From: Actinomycetospora endophytica
Lineage (GTDB): Bacteria; Actinomycetota; Actinomycetes; Mycobacteriales; Pseudonocardiaceae
NCBI RefSeq assembly: GCF_021026375.1
Contig: NZ_JAJNDB010000002.1
Span: forward strand, 372,001 to 436,000
Length of the DNA stretch: 64,000 nucleotides
Direction of reading: 5' to 3'
Shown: piece by piece, positions 1 to 8,614 of the stretch
Layout of the letters: each line of letters begins with the position of its first letter
How positions within the stretch are numbered: the first letter of the stretch is position 1
Position numbers and translations under genes: made by a program
The notes under the pieces: generated by a model
What the model was told of the DNA's origin: nothing
The model's database searches: none
Seen by the model: only the letters and a program-made list of their open reading frames with translations

Positions 1-893
1 ACACGCTGATCGTGGAGCGCTCGGACACCCTGGGCCTCTCCCAGCTCCACCAGCTGCGTGGGCGCGTCGGCCGCGGCCGCGAGCGCGGGTACGCGTACTT
101 CCTCTACCCGAACGACAAGCCGCTGACCGAGACGTCGCACGAGCGGCTGGCCACCATCGCGCAGCACTCCGAGCTGGGTGCGGGCACCGCGGTCGCGATG
201 AAGGACCTGGAGATCCGCGGCGCGGGCAACATCCTCGGCGCGGAGCAGTCCGGGCACATCGCCGGTGTGGGGTTCGACCTGTACGTGCGGCTGGTCGGCG
301 AGGCCGTCGAGGCGTTCAAGAAGCACACCGGGGCCGACACCGACGACGCCGAGGAGCCGCTCGCCGAGGTCCGGGTCGACCTGCCGATCGACGCCCACGT
401 GCCGCACGACTACGTCGACACCGAGCGGCTGCGTCTCGACGTCTACCGCAAGATCGCCGAGGCGGTCGACGGTCCGGCGCTGGACGCGGTGCGCGAGGAG
501 CTGGTCGACCGCTACGGCGAGCCGCCGACACCGGTGACCAACCTGCTCGCCGTCGCCGCGTTCCGGCAGGCGTGCCGGCGCTACGGGATCACCGAGGTCT
601 CCGGGCAGGGCAACCAGATCCGGTTCGCGCCGGTCGACCTGCCGGAGTCCGCGCAGATGCGGCTCAAGCGGCTGCACCCGCGCGCGCAGCTCAAGGCCGC
701 GTCGCAGACCCTCTCGCTGCCGAAGCCGACCGAGGGGCAGTCCGGGTCGGGTGGGGCCAAGGGTCCGGTGCGCATGGGTGCCGCGCCGCTGCGGGACCTC
801 GAGCTGCTGGCCTGGTGCGAGCAGCTGTTCGTCGCGCTGTACGGGGAGCGCCCGGCCGCGTCGAGCCCGGAGAAGGTCCCGGCCGGGGTCTAG
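1..893 (+). CDS. mfd: Transcription-repair coupling factor Mfd, C-terminal part
   Basis: The gene enters from the left edge; the frame is already open at base 3 and about 297 codons are visible, a quarter of a normal Mfd. Mfd is the ATP-driven translocase that dislodges RNA polymerase stalled at DNA damage and recruits UvrA/UvrB. The part seen holds the end of the RecG-like motor lobe (motif VI QLHQLRGRVGRG, then DLEIRGAGNILG and EEQSG-type EQSGH) and the TRCF/D7 domain (DTERLRLDVYRKI, DRYGEPP), with a short variable tail. It converges on the hydrolase at 987-1898 and ends 12 bp before a 54-bp palindrome likely to act as terminator. The family assignment is secure; the start lies outside the window. 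Confidence 0.96.
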   Translation, partial: TLIVERSDTLGLSQLHQLRGRVGRGRERGYAYFLYPNDKPLTETSHERLATIAQHSELGAGTAVAMKDLEIRGAGNILGAEQSGHIAGVGFDLYVRLVGEAVEAFKKHTGADTDDAEEPLAEVRVDLPIDAHVPHDYVDTERLRLDVYRKIAEAVDGPALDAVREELVDRYGEPPTPVTNLLAVAAFRQACRRYGITEVSGQGNQIRFAPVDLPESAQMRLKRLHPRAQLKAASQTLSLPKPTEGQSGSGGAKGPVRMGAAPLRDLELLAWCEQLFVALYGERPAASSPEKVPAGV

Positions 894-905
894 GCGGCTC
901 GGAAA

Positions 906-959
906 GGCACGAACGGCTCGTTCGTCACCTTCGAAGGTGACGAACGAGCCGTTCGTGCC
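906..959. terminator. Perfect 54-bp palindrome between convergent genes
   Basis: The two 27-nt halves, centred on TTCGAA at 930-935, are fully complementary. Each arm contains the core ACGAACGGCTCGTTCGT. It lies 12 bp past the mfd stop and 27 bp past the end of the opposing hydrolase gene, so it can end transcripts from both sides. There is no U-tract. A related core occurs at 25838-25896. Confidence 0.75.
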
Positions 960-986
960 GTGGCGACCGAACCAGGACTCGGCCGC

Positions 987-1898
987 TCAGGCGAACGGCG
1001 TGAACCCCGACGCGTAGCCCAGCTCGCAGAGCTCGGTGTCGGGCGCCTGCTTCGCCAGAGCCTCGCGGACCGGCCCGACGTCGACGGCGCCGGCGAACCC
1101 GGGCAGCCAGTCGTCGTGGTGGGAGAGCACCAGCCGCCGCGGCCCGAGCCACGAGGCCTCCTCGGCGACGAAGTCGGCCAGCGACCCCTGCACCGGCTCG
1201 CCGTCGCGGTTGCCCCGGCCCGCCGCGGCGAGGATCGCGACGTCGGGTGACTCCGCGCCGAGCACGCCCGTCCACGCCCCGACGGTGTCCTGCACCAGCA
1301 GCGAGCCCTCCGAGGTCTCGACGACGTAGACCAGCGCGCCGCCGTCGCCACGCTCGCCCTGCGAGGCCGCCTGCAGGTGACGCAGCACGTCCCCGCCCAG
1401 TGCCGGCAGCCCGGCGAAGATCGCCGCGATCCGCTCCTGACGCTCCTGCCAGGTCACTCCCAGCTCGCCGAGGCAGACCTGGTCGGCGGCCGGGAAGGAG
1501 GTTCCCGACCAGATGCAGGAGTGCAGGCTCGGCAGGACGCGGACGGTGGTCGTGGCGTCGAGCCGGACCCGCTCCCCGCCGGAGACCGGCACCAGCTGCT
1601 CCTCGGGCACCCCGCAGGCCGCCATCACGCGCACGGTCTCGTAGGACCCGACGATCCGTGCGCCCGTCGCGGCCAGCCGCTCGGCCCCGTAGAGGTGGTC
1701 GAAGTGGGAGTGCCCGACGAGGATCCAGTCGCCCGGGCCCATCCCGGCCGCGACGTCCGCGACGCCGACCCCGCTCTGCGGCGCGTCCGGCACCCGGTCC
1801 AGGTAGGCGTCGAGCATCACGGTGAGGCCCTCGGCGGTGACGAGGCGGAAGGTGGCGCAGCCGTACCAGTCCAGTCGGGCGGTGCTCATGGGTCCCAT
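987..1898 (-). CDS. Metallo-beta-lactamase-fold hydrolase
   Basis: A 303-aa protein (300 aa from the second ATG at 1889, which is equally plausible). The metal-binding signature HSHFDH lies at residues 63-68, preceded by a strand-rich start (YGCATFRLVTAEG) typical of UlaG/YycJ-like members of the superfamily. A later His (SCIW context) and the LSHHDDW stretch near residue 268 could supply further ligands. Expected to be a cytosolic hydrolase using one or two divalent metals; the substrate cannot be read from sequence. It stands alone, divergent from asparaginase (28 bp between the starts) and convergent on mfd. A lactonase or phosphodiesterase role would also fit the fold. Confidence 0.8.
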   Translation of the reverse strand: MGPMSTARLDWYGCATFRLVTAEGLTVMLDAYLDRVPDAPQSGVGVADVAAGMGPGDWILVGHSHFDHLYGAERLAATGARIVGSYETVRVMAACGVPEEQLVPVSGGERVRLDATTTVRVLPSLHSCIWSGTSFPAADQVCLGELGVTWQERQERIAAIFAGLPALGGDVLRHLQAASQGERGDGGALVYVVETSEGSLLVQDTVGAWTGVLGAESPDVAILAAAGRGNRDGEPVQGSLADFVAEEASWLGPRRLVLSHHDDWLPGFAGAVDVGPVREALAKQAPDTELCELGYASGFTPFA

Positions 1899-1911
1899 CG
1901 AAGCACCGTCC

Positions 1912-1917
1912 TAGGGT
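1912..1917 (+). promoter_or_regulatory. -10-like TAGGGT, probable leaderless start of asparaginase
   Basis: TAGGGT ends 8 nt before the GTG at 1926 and no Shine-Dalgarno sequence precedes that start. The expected transcription start falls on or next to the start codon. Confidence 0.5.
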
Positions 1918-1925
1918 CCGCACCC

Positions 1926-2903
1926 GTGACCCGACTCGCCCTCCTCGCCACCGGCGGCACCATCGCCACCCGCGCCACGTCCGAGGGACGCGCGGTCGCA
2001 GCGACCGCGCGGGATCTGCTCGGGACCGTCACGACCGGTCCCGACGTCGACGTCGTCCCGATCGACGCCGCCGGCCGACTCTCCTTCGCGGCGACCCTCG
2101 ACGACGTCGCCGCGCTCGCCCGGACGGTCCGTGAGACCTGCGCGGCGTACGACGGCGTCGTGGTCACCCACGGCACCGACACCCTCGAGGAGACCGCGGC
2201 GCTGCTCGCCCTGACCCACGACGGCGCCACCCCGGTCACGATCACCGGTGCCCAGCGGCCGTTCGACGACGCCGCGCCCGACGGTCCGACGAACCTCGGC
2301 GCCGCGCTGCGCTGGGCCGCGTACGGCCGCCCGGGCGTGACGGTCACGTTCGCCGGCCAGGTGCTGCCCGCGATCGGGGTGCGCAAGATCCACACCTCGG
2401 CGCTGTCCGCGTTCGCGGCGCCGGACCGGGGACCGCTGGCGAGCGCCGACGGCGGCGGGAGCATCGACGGGGCAATCCGTGAGCACGCGGTCGCCCCCGA
2501 CGCGTCCCTCGGCGACCCGCCCGCGACGCTGCCGCGCGTCGACGTCGTCGCCCAGTACGTCGGCGCCGACGCGCACGCCCTCGACGCCGCGGTGGCGGCC
2601 GGGGCGCGGGGGATCGTCGTTGCGGCGTTCGGCGCGGGCAATGCCACCCCGGCCGTCGTCGAGTCGGCCCGGCGGCTCCTGGAACAGCACGTCCCGGTCG
2701 TGGTGGCGAGCCGGACCGGGGCCGGGGCCGTGGAGGGGCTGTACGCGGGCGGCGGCGCCGATCTCGCGCGGGCCGGCGCCCTGTTCGCCGGGGACCTGTC
2801 GCCGTGGCAGGCGCGGCTGCTGCTCGCGGTGGCCCTCGCGACCGCGCCGGACGACCCCGCCGGCGCCGCTCGCGCGTGGGCGGCCCGGACCGGGGTGGCG
2901 TGA
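1926..2903 (+). CDS. ansA: L-asparaginase (type I/II fold)
   Basis: A 325-aa enzyme hydrolysing asparagine to aspartate and ammonia. Both family signatures are intact: LLATGGTIATR at residues 6-16, with the nucleophile Thr12, and VTHGTDTLEETA with Thr81-Asp85. Length is normal for the family and no signal peptide is visible, so a cytosolic enzyme is expected. The frame is open upstream, but the GTG at 1926 is chosen because the signature Thr must lie near the N-terminus and because TAGGGT sits 8 nt upstream. It is divergent from the hydrolase at 987-1898. Asparaginase versus glutaminase preference cannot be decided here. Confidence 0.93.
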   Translation: MTRLALLATGGTIATRATSEGRAVAATARDLLGTVTTGPDVDVVPIDAAGRLSFAATLDDVAALARTVRETCAAYDGVVVTHGTDTLEETAALLALTHDGATPVTITGAQRPFDDAAPDGPTNLGAALRWAAYGRPGVTVTFAGQVLPAIGVRKIHTSALSAFAAPDRGPLASADGGGSIDGAIREHAVAPDASLGDPPATLPRVDVVAQYVGADAHALDAAVAAGARGIVVAAFGAGNATPAVVESARRLLEQHVPVVVASRTGAGAVEGLYAGGGADLARAGALFAGDLSPWQARLLLAVALATAPDDPAGAARAWAARTGVA

Positions 2904-2906
2904 AGC

Positions 2907-2922
2907 GGGGTCACCTGACCCC
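2907..2922 (+). terminator. Short hairpin after asparaginase
   Basis: GGGGTCA and TGACCCC form a 7-bp stem with a 2-nt loop, starting 4 nt after the stop codon. There is no U-tract; probably a weak terminator or a 3'-end stabiliser. Confidence 0.4.
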
Positions 2923-3005
2923 GGCCCGGCTCCCGAACCGCTGTGAACCCGGCGTAGCCCCGCGAACCCACCGTGATCAGAACCGCCCCGTGAGATGGTG
3001 ACGCG

Positions 3006-4088
3006 GTGATCAGGTGCTCCCCGGTGCGCCGACTCTTCCCGGCCCTGGCGGCCGGACTGGTCGCCCTCGGCGTCCTCACCTCGTGCTCGACGGCCGGCAC
3101 CGGGCCCGCCGCACCCGAGCTCGGCGCGGGCGTGGCGGCCGTCGTCGGGAACCAGGTGGTGTCCTCGGAGCTGCTCGCCGCCCGGGTCCGGACCGCGGCG
3201 CCCGACCTCGCCCAGGCGCTCGCCGCCCAGTCCCACCCGGGCGGGAGCGGCGGCACCCTCGACCCCGCCACGCTCGCCGACGAGAGCCGGGAGCTGCTGA
3301 CCACCGCGGTGCTGCACGAGGTGACCATCGAGGCCGCGCGGCGCGACGGGATCGTCGTCGCGCCCGCCGACGTCGACGCGCAGGTCGAGGCGGCCGGGGG
3401 CGCGCAGGCCGCGGCCGCGTCGGGCTACGACCTCCCCACCTTCCGCGAGCTGGTGTCCGACCAGATCGCGCTGGCCGAGATCGGCCACCGGGAGTTCGAC
3501 CGGCTCGCGGTCACGGTGGACATCGGCACGTTCGGCTCCCGGGCGGCCGCCGAGCAGGCCGCCGGCCGGCTCGCCACCGACCCCGGCACGGGCGCCCTCG
3601 ACGCCCTCCCGCCGCAGCAGCGGATCCTCGACACCACCCTGCGGCCGGGCACCGTGCGGTCCGGCGAACGCGTGCGCAGCGCGTCGTCGCTGGTCTTCGG
3701 CCTGCCCGGGCGGACCGTGAGCATCTCCGGGCCGTCCGACTCCTCGCCCGGGACGCCCGCCCCGGACCCGACGACGCAGCCGTGGACCGTCGTGCGCGTG
3801 CGTGACCGGAGCCTGTCCGCGCCACCACCCGGGGCGGGGACGGTCCCGGCCTCGCTCGTCGACAGCTCGACGATGATCCAGTTCGGGCTGCGGGCGATCC
3901 AGCCCCTGTCCCTCGAGCTCGGCGTGCGGATCAACCCCCGCTACGGGACGTGGGACCCCACCCAGCAGCGGGTGGTCGCCCCGCCCGCGGCGGCGGGCAC
4001 CATCGAGCCGTTGCGGGTCGCGGTACCGACGACCCCGACCATCACCCCGCAGCCCCCTGCGGCCCCGACCCTGGAGCCCGAGCCGTGA
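3006..4088 (+). CDS. SurA-N-like secreted lipoprotein
   Basis: A 360-aa protein with a lipoprotein signal: basic start, hydrophobic stretch and lipobox LTSC with Cys27. The first 170 residues resemble the SurA N-terminal chaperone domain (VVGNQVVSSELLAARVRTAAP, split motif, then helices with LLTTAVLHEVTIEAARRDGI). No peptidyl-prolyl isomerase domain is recognisable, and the C-terminal half is Pro/Thr-rich and low in complexity. Expected to sit on the outer face of the membrane and handle secreted proteins. The stop overlaps the mazG GTG by 4 bp (GTGA), so the two are translationally coupled. Lipoprotein nature is clear; the chaperone function is inferred. Confidence 0.8.
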   Translation: MIRCSPVRRLFPALAAGLVALGVLTSCSTAGTGPAAPELGAGVAAVVGNQVVSSELLAARVRTAAPDLAQALAAQSHPGGSGGTLDPATLADESRELLTTAVLHEVTIEAARRDGIVVAPADVDAQVEAAGGAQAAAASGYDLPTFRELVSDQIALAEIGHREFDRLAVTVDIGTFGSRAAAEQAAGRLATDPGTGALDALPPQQRILDTTLRPGTVRSGERVRSASSLVFGLPGRTVSISGPSDSSPGTPAPDPTTQPWTVVRVRDRSLSAPPPGAGTVPASLVDSSTMIQFGLRAIQPLSLELGVRINPRYGTWDPTQQRVVAPPAAAGTIEPLRVAVPTTPTITPQPPAAPTLEPEP

Positions 4089-5035
4089 CCGGTCCCCGAC
4101 CGACCACCCCCACCATGATCACCACGACGACCGCCGCCCCGACCACCGTCGTCGTCGACCCCCGGCTGGGGGCGGTGCTGCCCGCCCGGGCCGTGCGCCT
4201 CGTCGCGGCCGCCCCGGTGGTCCTGCTCGACGCCTCGCTGACCCCGGCGCTGGCCCGGCGCTTCGCCGAGGAGCTCGGCGCGGTCCCGGCCGGCGACGAC
4301 GACCCCGTCCCCGGTGCGGTGCTGCTCGTCGCGGGCCCCGACCCGGAGGCGCCGGCGGGCGCGGAGCTCCTCGAGGCCGTCGCGGTGATGGACCGGCTGC
4401 GCTCACCCGGCGGCTGTCCCTGGGACGCCGAGCAGACCCACGAGAGCCTGCTGCGCTACCTCGTCGAGGAGACCTACGAGCTCTACGACGCGGTCGCCGC
4501 CGGGGATGTCGCGGCCACCCGCGAGGAGCTGGGTGACGTGCTGCTCCAGGTGCTCTTCCACGCCCGGGTCGCGACGGAGGCGGCGGAGGGGTTCGACGTC
4601 GACGACGTCGCCGCCGAGCTCGTCGCGAAGCTGGTCGGCCGGCACCCGCACGTGTTCGCGGGGGAGGCCGGGGTGGCCACGGCCGGTGACCAGGACCGGC
4701 GCTGGGAGGAGCTCAAGGCCACCGAGAAGGGCCGGGACTCGGTGCTCGACGGCGTCGCGCTCGCCCAGCCCGGCGCCGCGCTGCTCGCGAAGTACGTCAG
4801 CCGTGCGAAGCGCGCGGGCGTGCCGGAGGACCTGCTGGCCGGGGCCGTCCCGGGCGGTGCCCCGCAGGCCGTCGTGGCCGCGTACCTGGCGGGCGGGGAC
4901 CCCGAGGGGGATCTGCGCGCCGCCGCGACCGCCCTGGGCACACGGGTGCGGGCAGTGGAGGCAAGGCTGCCCGCACCGACCGACGGGCAGCCACGCCGCA
5001 CCGGCCCGGACGACTGGCGATCACACTGGCAGTGA
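4085..5035 (+). CDS. mazG: Nucleoside triphosphate pyrophosphohydrolase MazG
   Basis: A 316-aa all-alpha NTP pyrophosphatase that converts non-canonical or excess NTPs to NMPs plus pyrophosphate, cleaning the nucleotide pool. The core starts at about residue 100 with VMDRLRSPGGCPWDAEQTHESLLR, the Mg-binding EExxE set (Glu128, Glu129, Glu132 in VEETYELYD) and the matching EELGDVLLQVLFH helix. The first ~100 residues are a variable domain, as in mycobacterial MazG. The GTG at 4085 overlaps the preceding stop; an ATG at 4115 is the alternative. It ends before an iron-box promoter, so it closes the ansA-side gene group. Confidence 0.92.
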   Translation: MTGPRPTTPTMITTTTAAPTTVVVDPRLGAVLPARAVRLVAAAPVVLLDASLTPALARRFAEELGAVPAGDDDPVPGAVLLVAGPDPEAPAGAELLEAVAVMDRLRSPGGCPWDAEQTHESLLRYLVEETYELYDAVAAGDVAATREELGDVLLQVLFHARVATEAAEGFDVDDVAAELVAKLVGRHPHVFAGEAGVATAGDQDRRWEELKATEKGRDSVLDGVALAQPGAALLAKYVSRAKRAGVPEDLLAGAVPGGAPQAVVAAYLAGGDPEGDLRAAATALGTRVRAVEARLPAPTDGQPRRTGPDDWRSHWQ

Positions 5036-5110
5036 CCTTTTCGTCCCGGTTCCGAGCGGTCTCACTCGGACGGATCACAGAAGTCGATCGTCTTTTCGCA
5101 CCCAGGGTGC

Positions 5111-5139
5111 TTGACGTGAAGGTGAGGCAAACCTAAGAC
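5111..5139 (+). promoter_or_regulatory. efeUOB promoter with DtxR/IdeR-type iron box
   Basis: A -35 TTGACG (5111-5116), a 17-nt spacer and a weak -10 TAAGAC (5134-5139) frame the 19-bp site GAAGGTGAGGCAAACCTAA at 5118-5136. It matches 15 of 19 positions of the known IdeR/DtxR consensus TTAGGTTAGGCTAACCTAA. A repressor bound here would cover the spacer and -10, so Fe(II)-loaded repressor should shut off the iron-uptake operon that starts at 5193. Confidence 0.75.
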
Positions 5140-5192
5140 TTCCGCGTGCGCGGTGGCCACCCCGGCCGTCGCCGACCGAGGAGGGCGCGGCG

Positions 5193-6038
5193 GTGCTGGC
5201 GACGTTCGTCATCGGACTCCGGGAGGGGCTGGAAGCAGCCCTCATCGTCGGGATCGTCGCCGGGTTCCTGCGCCGCCGCGGAGACACTGCGGCGCTGCGG
5301 CCGATGTGGGCCGGCGTGGCTCTCGCCGTGCTCATCTGCGTGATCGTCGCCGTCGTCCTCGAGGTGGTCTCGGCCGACCTGCCCCAGCAGGAGCAGGAGG
5401 GGCTCGAGACGGTGATCGGCCTGGTGGCCGTCGGGATGATCACCTACATGATCGTGTGGATGCGGAAGCACGCGCGGTCCATGCGCGGCGAACTGGAGAA
5501 GGCCGCCGAGTCCGCGCTCGCGAAGGGCTCCACCTGGGCCCTCGTCGGGATGGCCTTCCTCGCGGTCCTGCGGGAGGGCTTCGAGACCACGGTCTTCCTG
5601 CTCGCCGCCTTCCAGTCGTCGACCAGCCCCGTCGCGGCCGGTGGCGGTGCGGCGCTCGGCATCCTCGTCGCCATCGGTCTCGGGTACGGGATCTACAAGG
5701 GCTCGGTCCACATCGACCTCGCCCGCTTCTTCACGGTCACCGCCGTCTTCCTGGTGCTCGTCGCGGCGGGCCTGCTGGTCAGCGCGGTGCACACCGCCCA
5801 CGAGGCGACCTGGCTCAACGTCGGGCAGATCCAGGTCGCGGACCTTTCCGCCATCGTCCGGCCCGGCACGCCGATCTCGTCGCTGCTGACGGGCGTGCTC
5901 GGCATCCAGCCGCAGCCGACCCTCATCGAGGTCGTCGCCTGGTTGATCTACCTGGTGCCGATGCTCGTCTTCGTCCTGTGGCCCGTCCGGCGGCCGTCGC
6001 GGGCCTCCGCGACGGCCACGGCCGACGCCTCCGCCTGA
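5193..6038 (+). CDS. efeU: Ferrous iron permease EfeU (FTR1 family)
   Basis: A 281-aa polytopic membrane protein, the permease of the EfeUOB iron importer. The two FTR1 iron-binding motifs are intact: REGLE at residues 10-14 and REGFE at 127-131, each inside a hydrophobic helix; about seven membrane segments are visible. The GTG start follows AGGAGG by 8 nt. It is the first gene of a three-gene operon under the iron box at 5118-5136, with 72 bp to efeO. The C-terminal tail is short and Ala/Thr-rich. Family assignment is certain; iron is the expected substrate. Confidence 0.95.
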   Translation: MLATFVIGLREGLEAALIVGIVAGFLRRRGDTAALRPMWAGVALAVLICVIVAVVLEVVSADLPQQEQEGLETVIGLVAVGMITYMIVWMRKHARSMRGELEKAAESALAKGSTWALVGMAFLAVLREGFETTVFLLAAFQSSTSPVAAGGGAALGILVAIGLGYGIYKGSVHIDLARFFTVTAVFLVLVAAGLLVSAVHTAHEATWLNVGQIQVADLSAIVRPGTPISSLLTGVLGIQPQPTLIEVVAWLIYLVPMLVFVLWPVRRPSRASATATADASA

Positions 6039-6110
6039 GCGGACCCGACCTCCGCCCACCGATCCGCCTGGGACGCCTGTGTCCCGAGCCCGCTCGAAAG
6101 GACCCAGCCC

Positions 6111-7289
6111 GTGTCCCCCGTCTCGCCCCTCCCGGCGCGGCCCCGTCGTCGCGGCACCGCCGTCGTCGGTGCCCTCGCCGTCGCCGTGGTCACCGCCGGG
6201 CTGATGGCGGCCTGCTCCTCCGGCGGGGGTGACCAGGCCGCCCAGGGAGCCAAGGTCTCCCTGCCGCTGTCCGACGCCGGGTGCGCCCCGCAGCCCGCGT
6301 CGGTGCCCGCCGGGCCGGTCTCCTTCACCGTCACCAACAACGGGACGGCCAAGGTCACCGAGGGCGAGATCCAGAAGGACAGCCGGATCCTGGGCGAGAA
6401 GGAGAACATCACCGAGGGTCTCTCGGGCGACTTCTCGCTGCGCCTCGACCCGGGCACCTACACGGTCTACTGCCCGGGCGCGGCGCAGGACACCGCGCAG
6501 CTCACCGTCACGGGGGAGGGCGGCCAGTCGCAGGCCCCGACGGACACCAACCTGGCGACCGCGACCACCGGGTACAAGCAGTACGTGATCGCCGAGGTCG
6601 CCGCGCTCGTGCCGGCGACGAAGCAGTTCAACGACGCGGTCCGGGCCGGCGACGTCGCGACCGCGCAGAAGCTCTACGCCCCGGCGCGCTACCACTACGA
6701 GCAGATCGAGCCCGTCGCGGAGAGCTTCGGGGACCTCGACCCGTCCATCGACCAGCGCATCGCCGACGTCGAGCCGGGCAAGGACTGGACCGGGTTCCAC
6801 CGCATCGAGCAGGCGCTCTGGGTCAACAAGACCACCGCGGGGATGGCGCCCTACGCCGACAAGCTCGACGCCGACGTCGCGCAGCTGCAGTCGCTCGTGG
6901 CGACGGCGGACTACCAGCCGGCGCAGCTGGCCAACGGTGCGAGCGAGCTCCTGACCGAGGTCTCGACGTCGAAGGTCACCGGTGAGGAGGACGCCTACTC
7001 CCACACCGACCTCTCGGACTTCGACGCCAACATCGCCGGCGCGCAGAAGGCGTTCGAGCTGCTCAAGCCCTCACTGCAGACGAAGGACCCGGCGCTCGCC
7101 ACCCAGCTGCAGGCCCGCTTCACCGGCATCACCGACGAGCTGCAGCCGTTCCGCACCGGCGAGGCCGCCCCCGGCATCCCGACCTACGTCGACTACTCGA
7201 CGGTGACCGAGGCCCAGCGCCGCGTGCTCGCCGACCGGGTCAACGCGCTGGCCGAACCCCTCTCGCAGGTCTCCGGAAAGGTCGCATGA
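6111..7289 (+). CDS. efeO: Iron-binding lipoprotein EfeO (cupredoxin + M75)
   Basis: A 392-aa extracytoplasmic component of the EfeUOB importer that presents iron to EfeU. A lipoprotein signal with lipobox MAAC (Cys35) is followed by a small cupredoxin-like beta domain (residues ~45-135) and the helical imelysin/M75 domain (~145-390), which keeps its HxxE metal motif at His230-Glu233 (FHRIEQALW). This is the full two-domain architecture of EfeO. The stop overlaps the efeB start by 4 bp (ATGA), so the two products are probably made in fixed ratio. Attachment to the membrane by lipid is inferred from the lipobox. Confidence 0.93.
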   Translation: MSPVSPLPARPRRRGTAVVGALAVAVVTAGLMAACSSGGGDQAAQGAKVSLPLSDAGCAPQPASVPAGPVSFTVTNNGTAKVTEGEIQKDSRILGEKENITEGLSGDFSLRLDPGTYTVYCPGAAQDTAQLTVTGEGGQSQAPTDTNLATATTGYKQYVIAEVAALVPATKQFNDAVRAGDVATAQKLYAPARYHYEQIEPVAESFGDLDPSIDQRIADVEPGKDWTGFHRIEQALWVNKTTAGMAPYADKLDADVAQLQSLVATADYQPAQLANGASELLTEVSTSKVTGEEDAYSHTDLSDFDANIAGAQKAFELLKPSLQTKDPALATQLQARFTGITDELQPFRTGEAAPGIPTYVDYSTVTEAQRRVLADRVNALAEPLSQVSGKVA

Positions 7290-8530
7290 CGAGCATTTCC
7301 CGCCGTTCGCTCCTCGGCCGCGCCGGCCTCCTCGCGGGGGCCGGCGTGGCCGGCGGTGTGCTCGCCGGATGTTCCACCGCCACCCCGCCACCACCGCAGG
7401 TCGTCGCCTTCCGGGGCGCGCACCAGGCCGGGGTCGACACCGCGGCGCAGGACCGGCTGGCCTTCGCGGCGTTCGACGTCGTCCCGGGCTCCAGCCGCGC
7501 CGACCTCGTCGCGCTCCTGACGACGTGGACCGCGGCCGCCGAGGCCATGGCCGCCGGCCAACCGGTGCCCGGCAACAACGACGACCAGAACTCCCCGCCC
7601 GCCGACACCGGCGAGGCGTTCGACCTCGCCCCGGGCAACCTCACGGTCACCGTCGGGTTCGGGCCGGGCCTCTTCGACGGCCGCTTCGGGCTCGCCGGCC
7701 GGAAGCCCGCGGAGCTCGCCGTCCTGCCCACCCTGCCCGGGGACACGCTCGACCCGACGATCTCCGGGGGCGACCTCGCGATCCAGGCGTGCTCGGAGGA
7801 CCCGCAGGTCGCCTTCCACGCCGTGCGCAACCTCGCCCGTCTGGGGCGCGGCACCGTCGTGACCCGGTGGACCCAGCTCGGGTTCGGGCGGACGTCGTCG
7901 ACCTCGACCGCCCAGGCGACGCCGCGCAACCTCATGGGCTTCAAGGACGGCACCCGCAACCTCAAGGTCGAGGACCCGGCGGCGATGAACCGCTCGGTGT
8001 GGATCGCGCCCGGCGACGTGCCCGGCGGTGCCTCGTGGCTGGCCGGCGGCTCGTTCCTCGTCTCGCGGCGGATCCGGATGATCCTCGAGACCTGGGACCG
8101 CGACGTCCTCTCCGACCAGGAGAACGTCTTCGGGCGCAGCAAGTCCGCGGGCGCTCCGCTCTCGGGCGGCGACGAGTTCACCCCGCCCGACTTCACCAAG
8201 ACGCTCGCGACGGGCCTGCCGGCCATCCCGCTCGACGCCCACATGCGGCTCGCGGCGCCCGAGAACAACAACGGGACCGCGATCCTGCGGCGCAGCTACT
8301 CCTTCACCGACGGCGTCGACCCGACGACCGGGATGCTCGACGCCGGGCTGTTCTTCATCGCGTTCATGCGCTCGCCGACGCAGTTCACCACGCTGCAGAC
8401 CCAGCTCGGGTCGCACGACGCGCTCAACGAGTACATCCGGCACACCTCGTCCGCGCTGTTCGCCTGCCCGCCCGGTGTCGCGCCGGGGAACGCGGGCGAC
8501 TACTGGGGCCGGGCACTGCTGGAGGGTTAG
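7286..8530 (+). CDS. efeB: DyP-type heme peroxidase EfeB, Tat lipoprotein
   Basis: A 414-aa heme peroxidase of the DyP family, the third EfeUOB subunit, thought to oxidise ferrous iron or deferrochelate heme outside the membrane. The family signature GFKDGTRN lies at residues 218-225 with catalytic Asp221, and the axial heme ligand is His319 (LDAHMRL). The N-terminus has a twin-arginine motif (SRRSLL, residues 5-10) and a hydrophobic run ending in LAGC (Cys29), so this copy looks like a Tat-exported lipoprotein rather than a free periplasmic enzyme. The start overlaps efeO. Length and motifs are normal for an active enzyme. Confidence 0.94.
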   Translation: MTSISRRSLLGRAGLLAGAGVAGGVLAGCSTATPPPPQVVAFRGAHQAGVDTAAQDRLAFAAFDVVPGSSRADLVALLTTWTAAAEAMAAGQPVPGNNDDQNSPPADTGEAFDLAPGNLTVTVGFGPGLFDGRFGLAGRKPAELAVLPTLPGDTLDPTISGGDLAIQACSEDPQVAFHAVRNLARLGRGTVVTRWTQLGFGRTSSTSTAQATPRNLMGFKDGTRNLKVEDPAAMNRSVWIAPGDVPGGASWLAGGSFLVSRRIRMILETWDRDVLSDQENVFGRSKSAGAPLSGGDEFTPPDFTKTLATGLPAIPLDAHMRLAAPENNNGTAILRRSYSFTDGVDPTTGMLDAGLFFIAFMRSPTQFTTLQTQLGSHDALNEYIRHTSSALFACPPGVAPGNAGDYWGRALLEG

Positions 8531-8599
8531 GTCCGTGTGAGGCCTGTATCCGCTGCTCGGGACGGGGTGGGTCGAGCGAGGCGCGTCGTGGCCGGGCCG

Positions 8600-8605
8600 T
8601 AACCT
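8600..8605 (+). promoter_or_regulatory. -10-like TAACCT before the lytic transglycosylase
   Basis: TAACCT ends 9 nt before the ATG at 8615 and no ribosome binding site intervenes. The same hexamer precedes the starts at 33413 and 39763. Confidence 0.5.
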
Positions 8606-8614
8606 GGCTCACCG

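Noticed and set aside
8531..8614. c-di-AMP (ydaO) riboswitch before the lytic transglycosylase
   Set aside because: The gap is 84 bp with a -10 only 9 nt from the ATG, leaving no room for a leader RNA.
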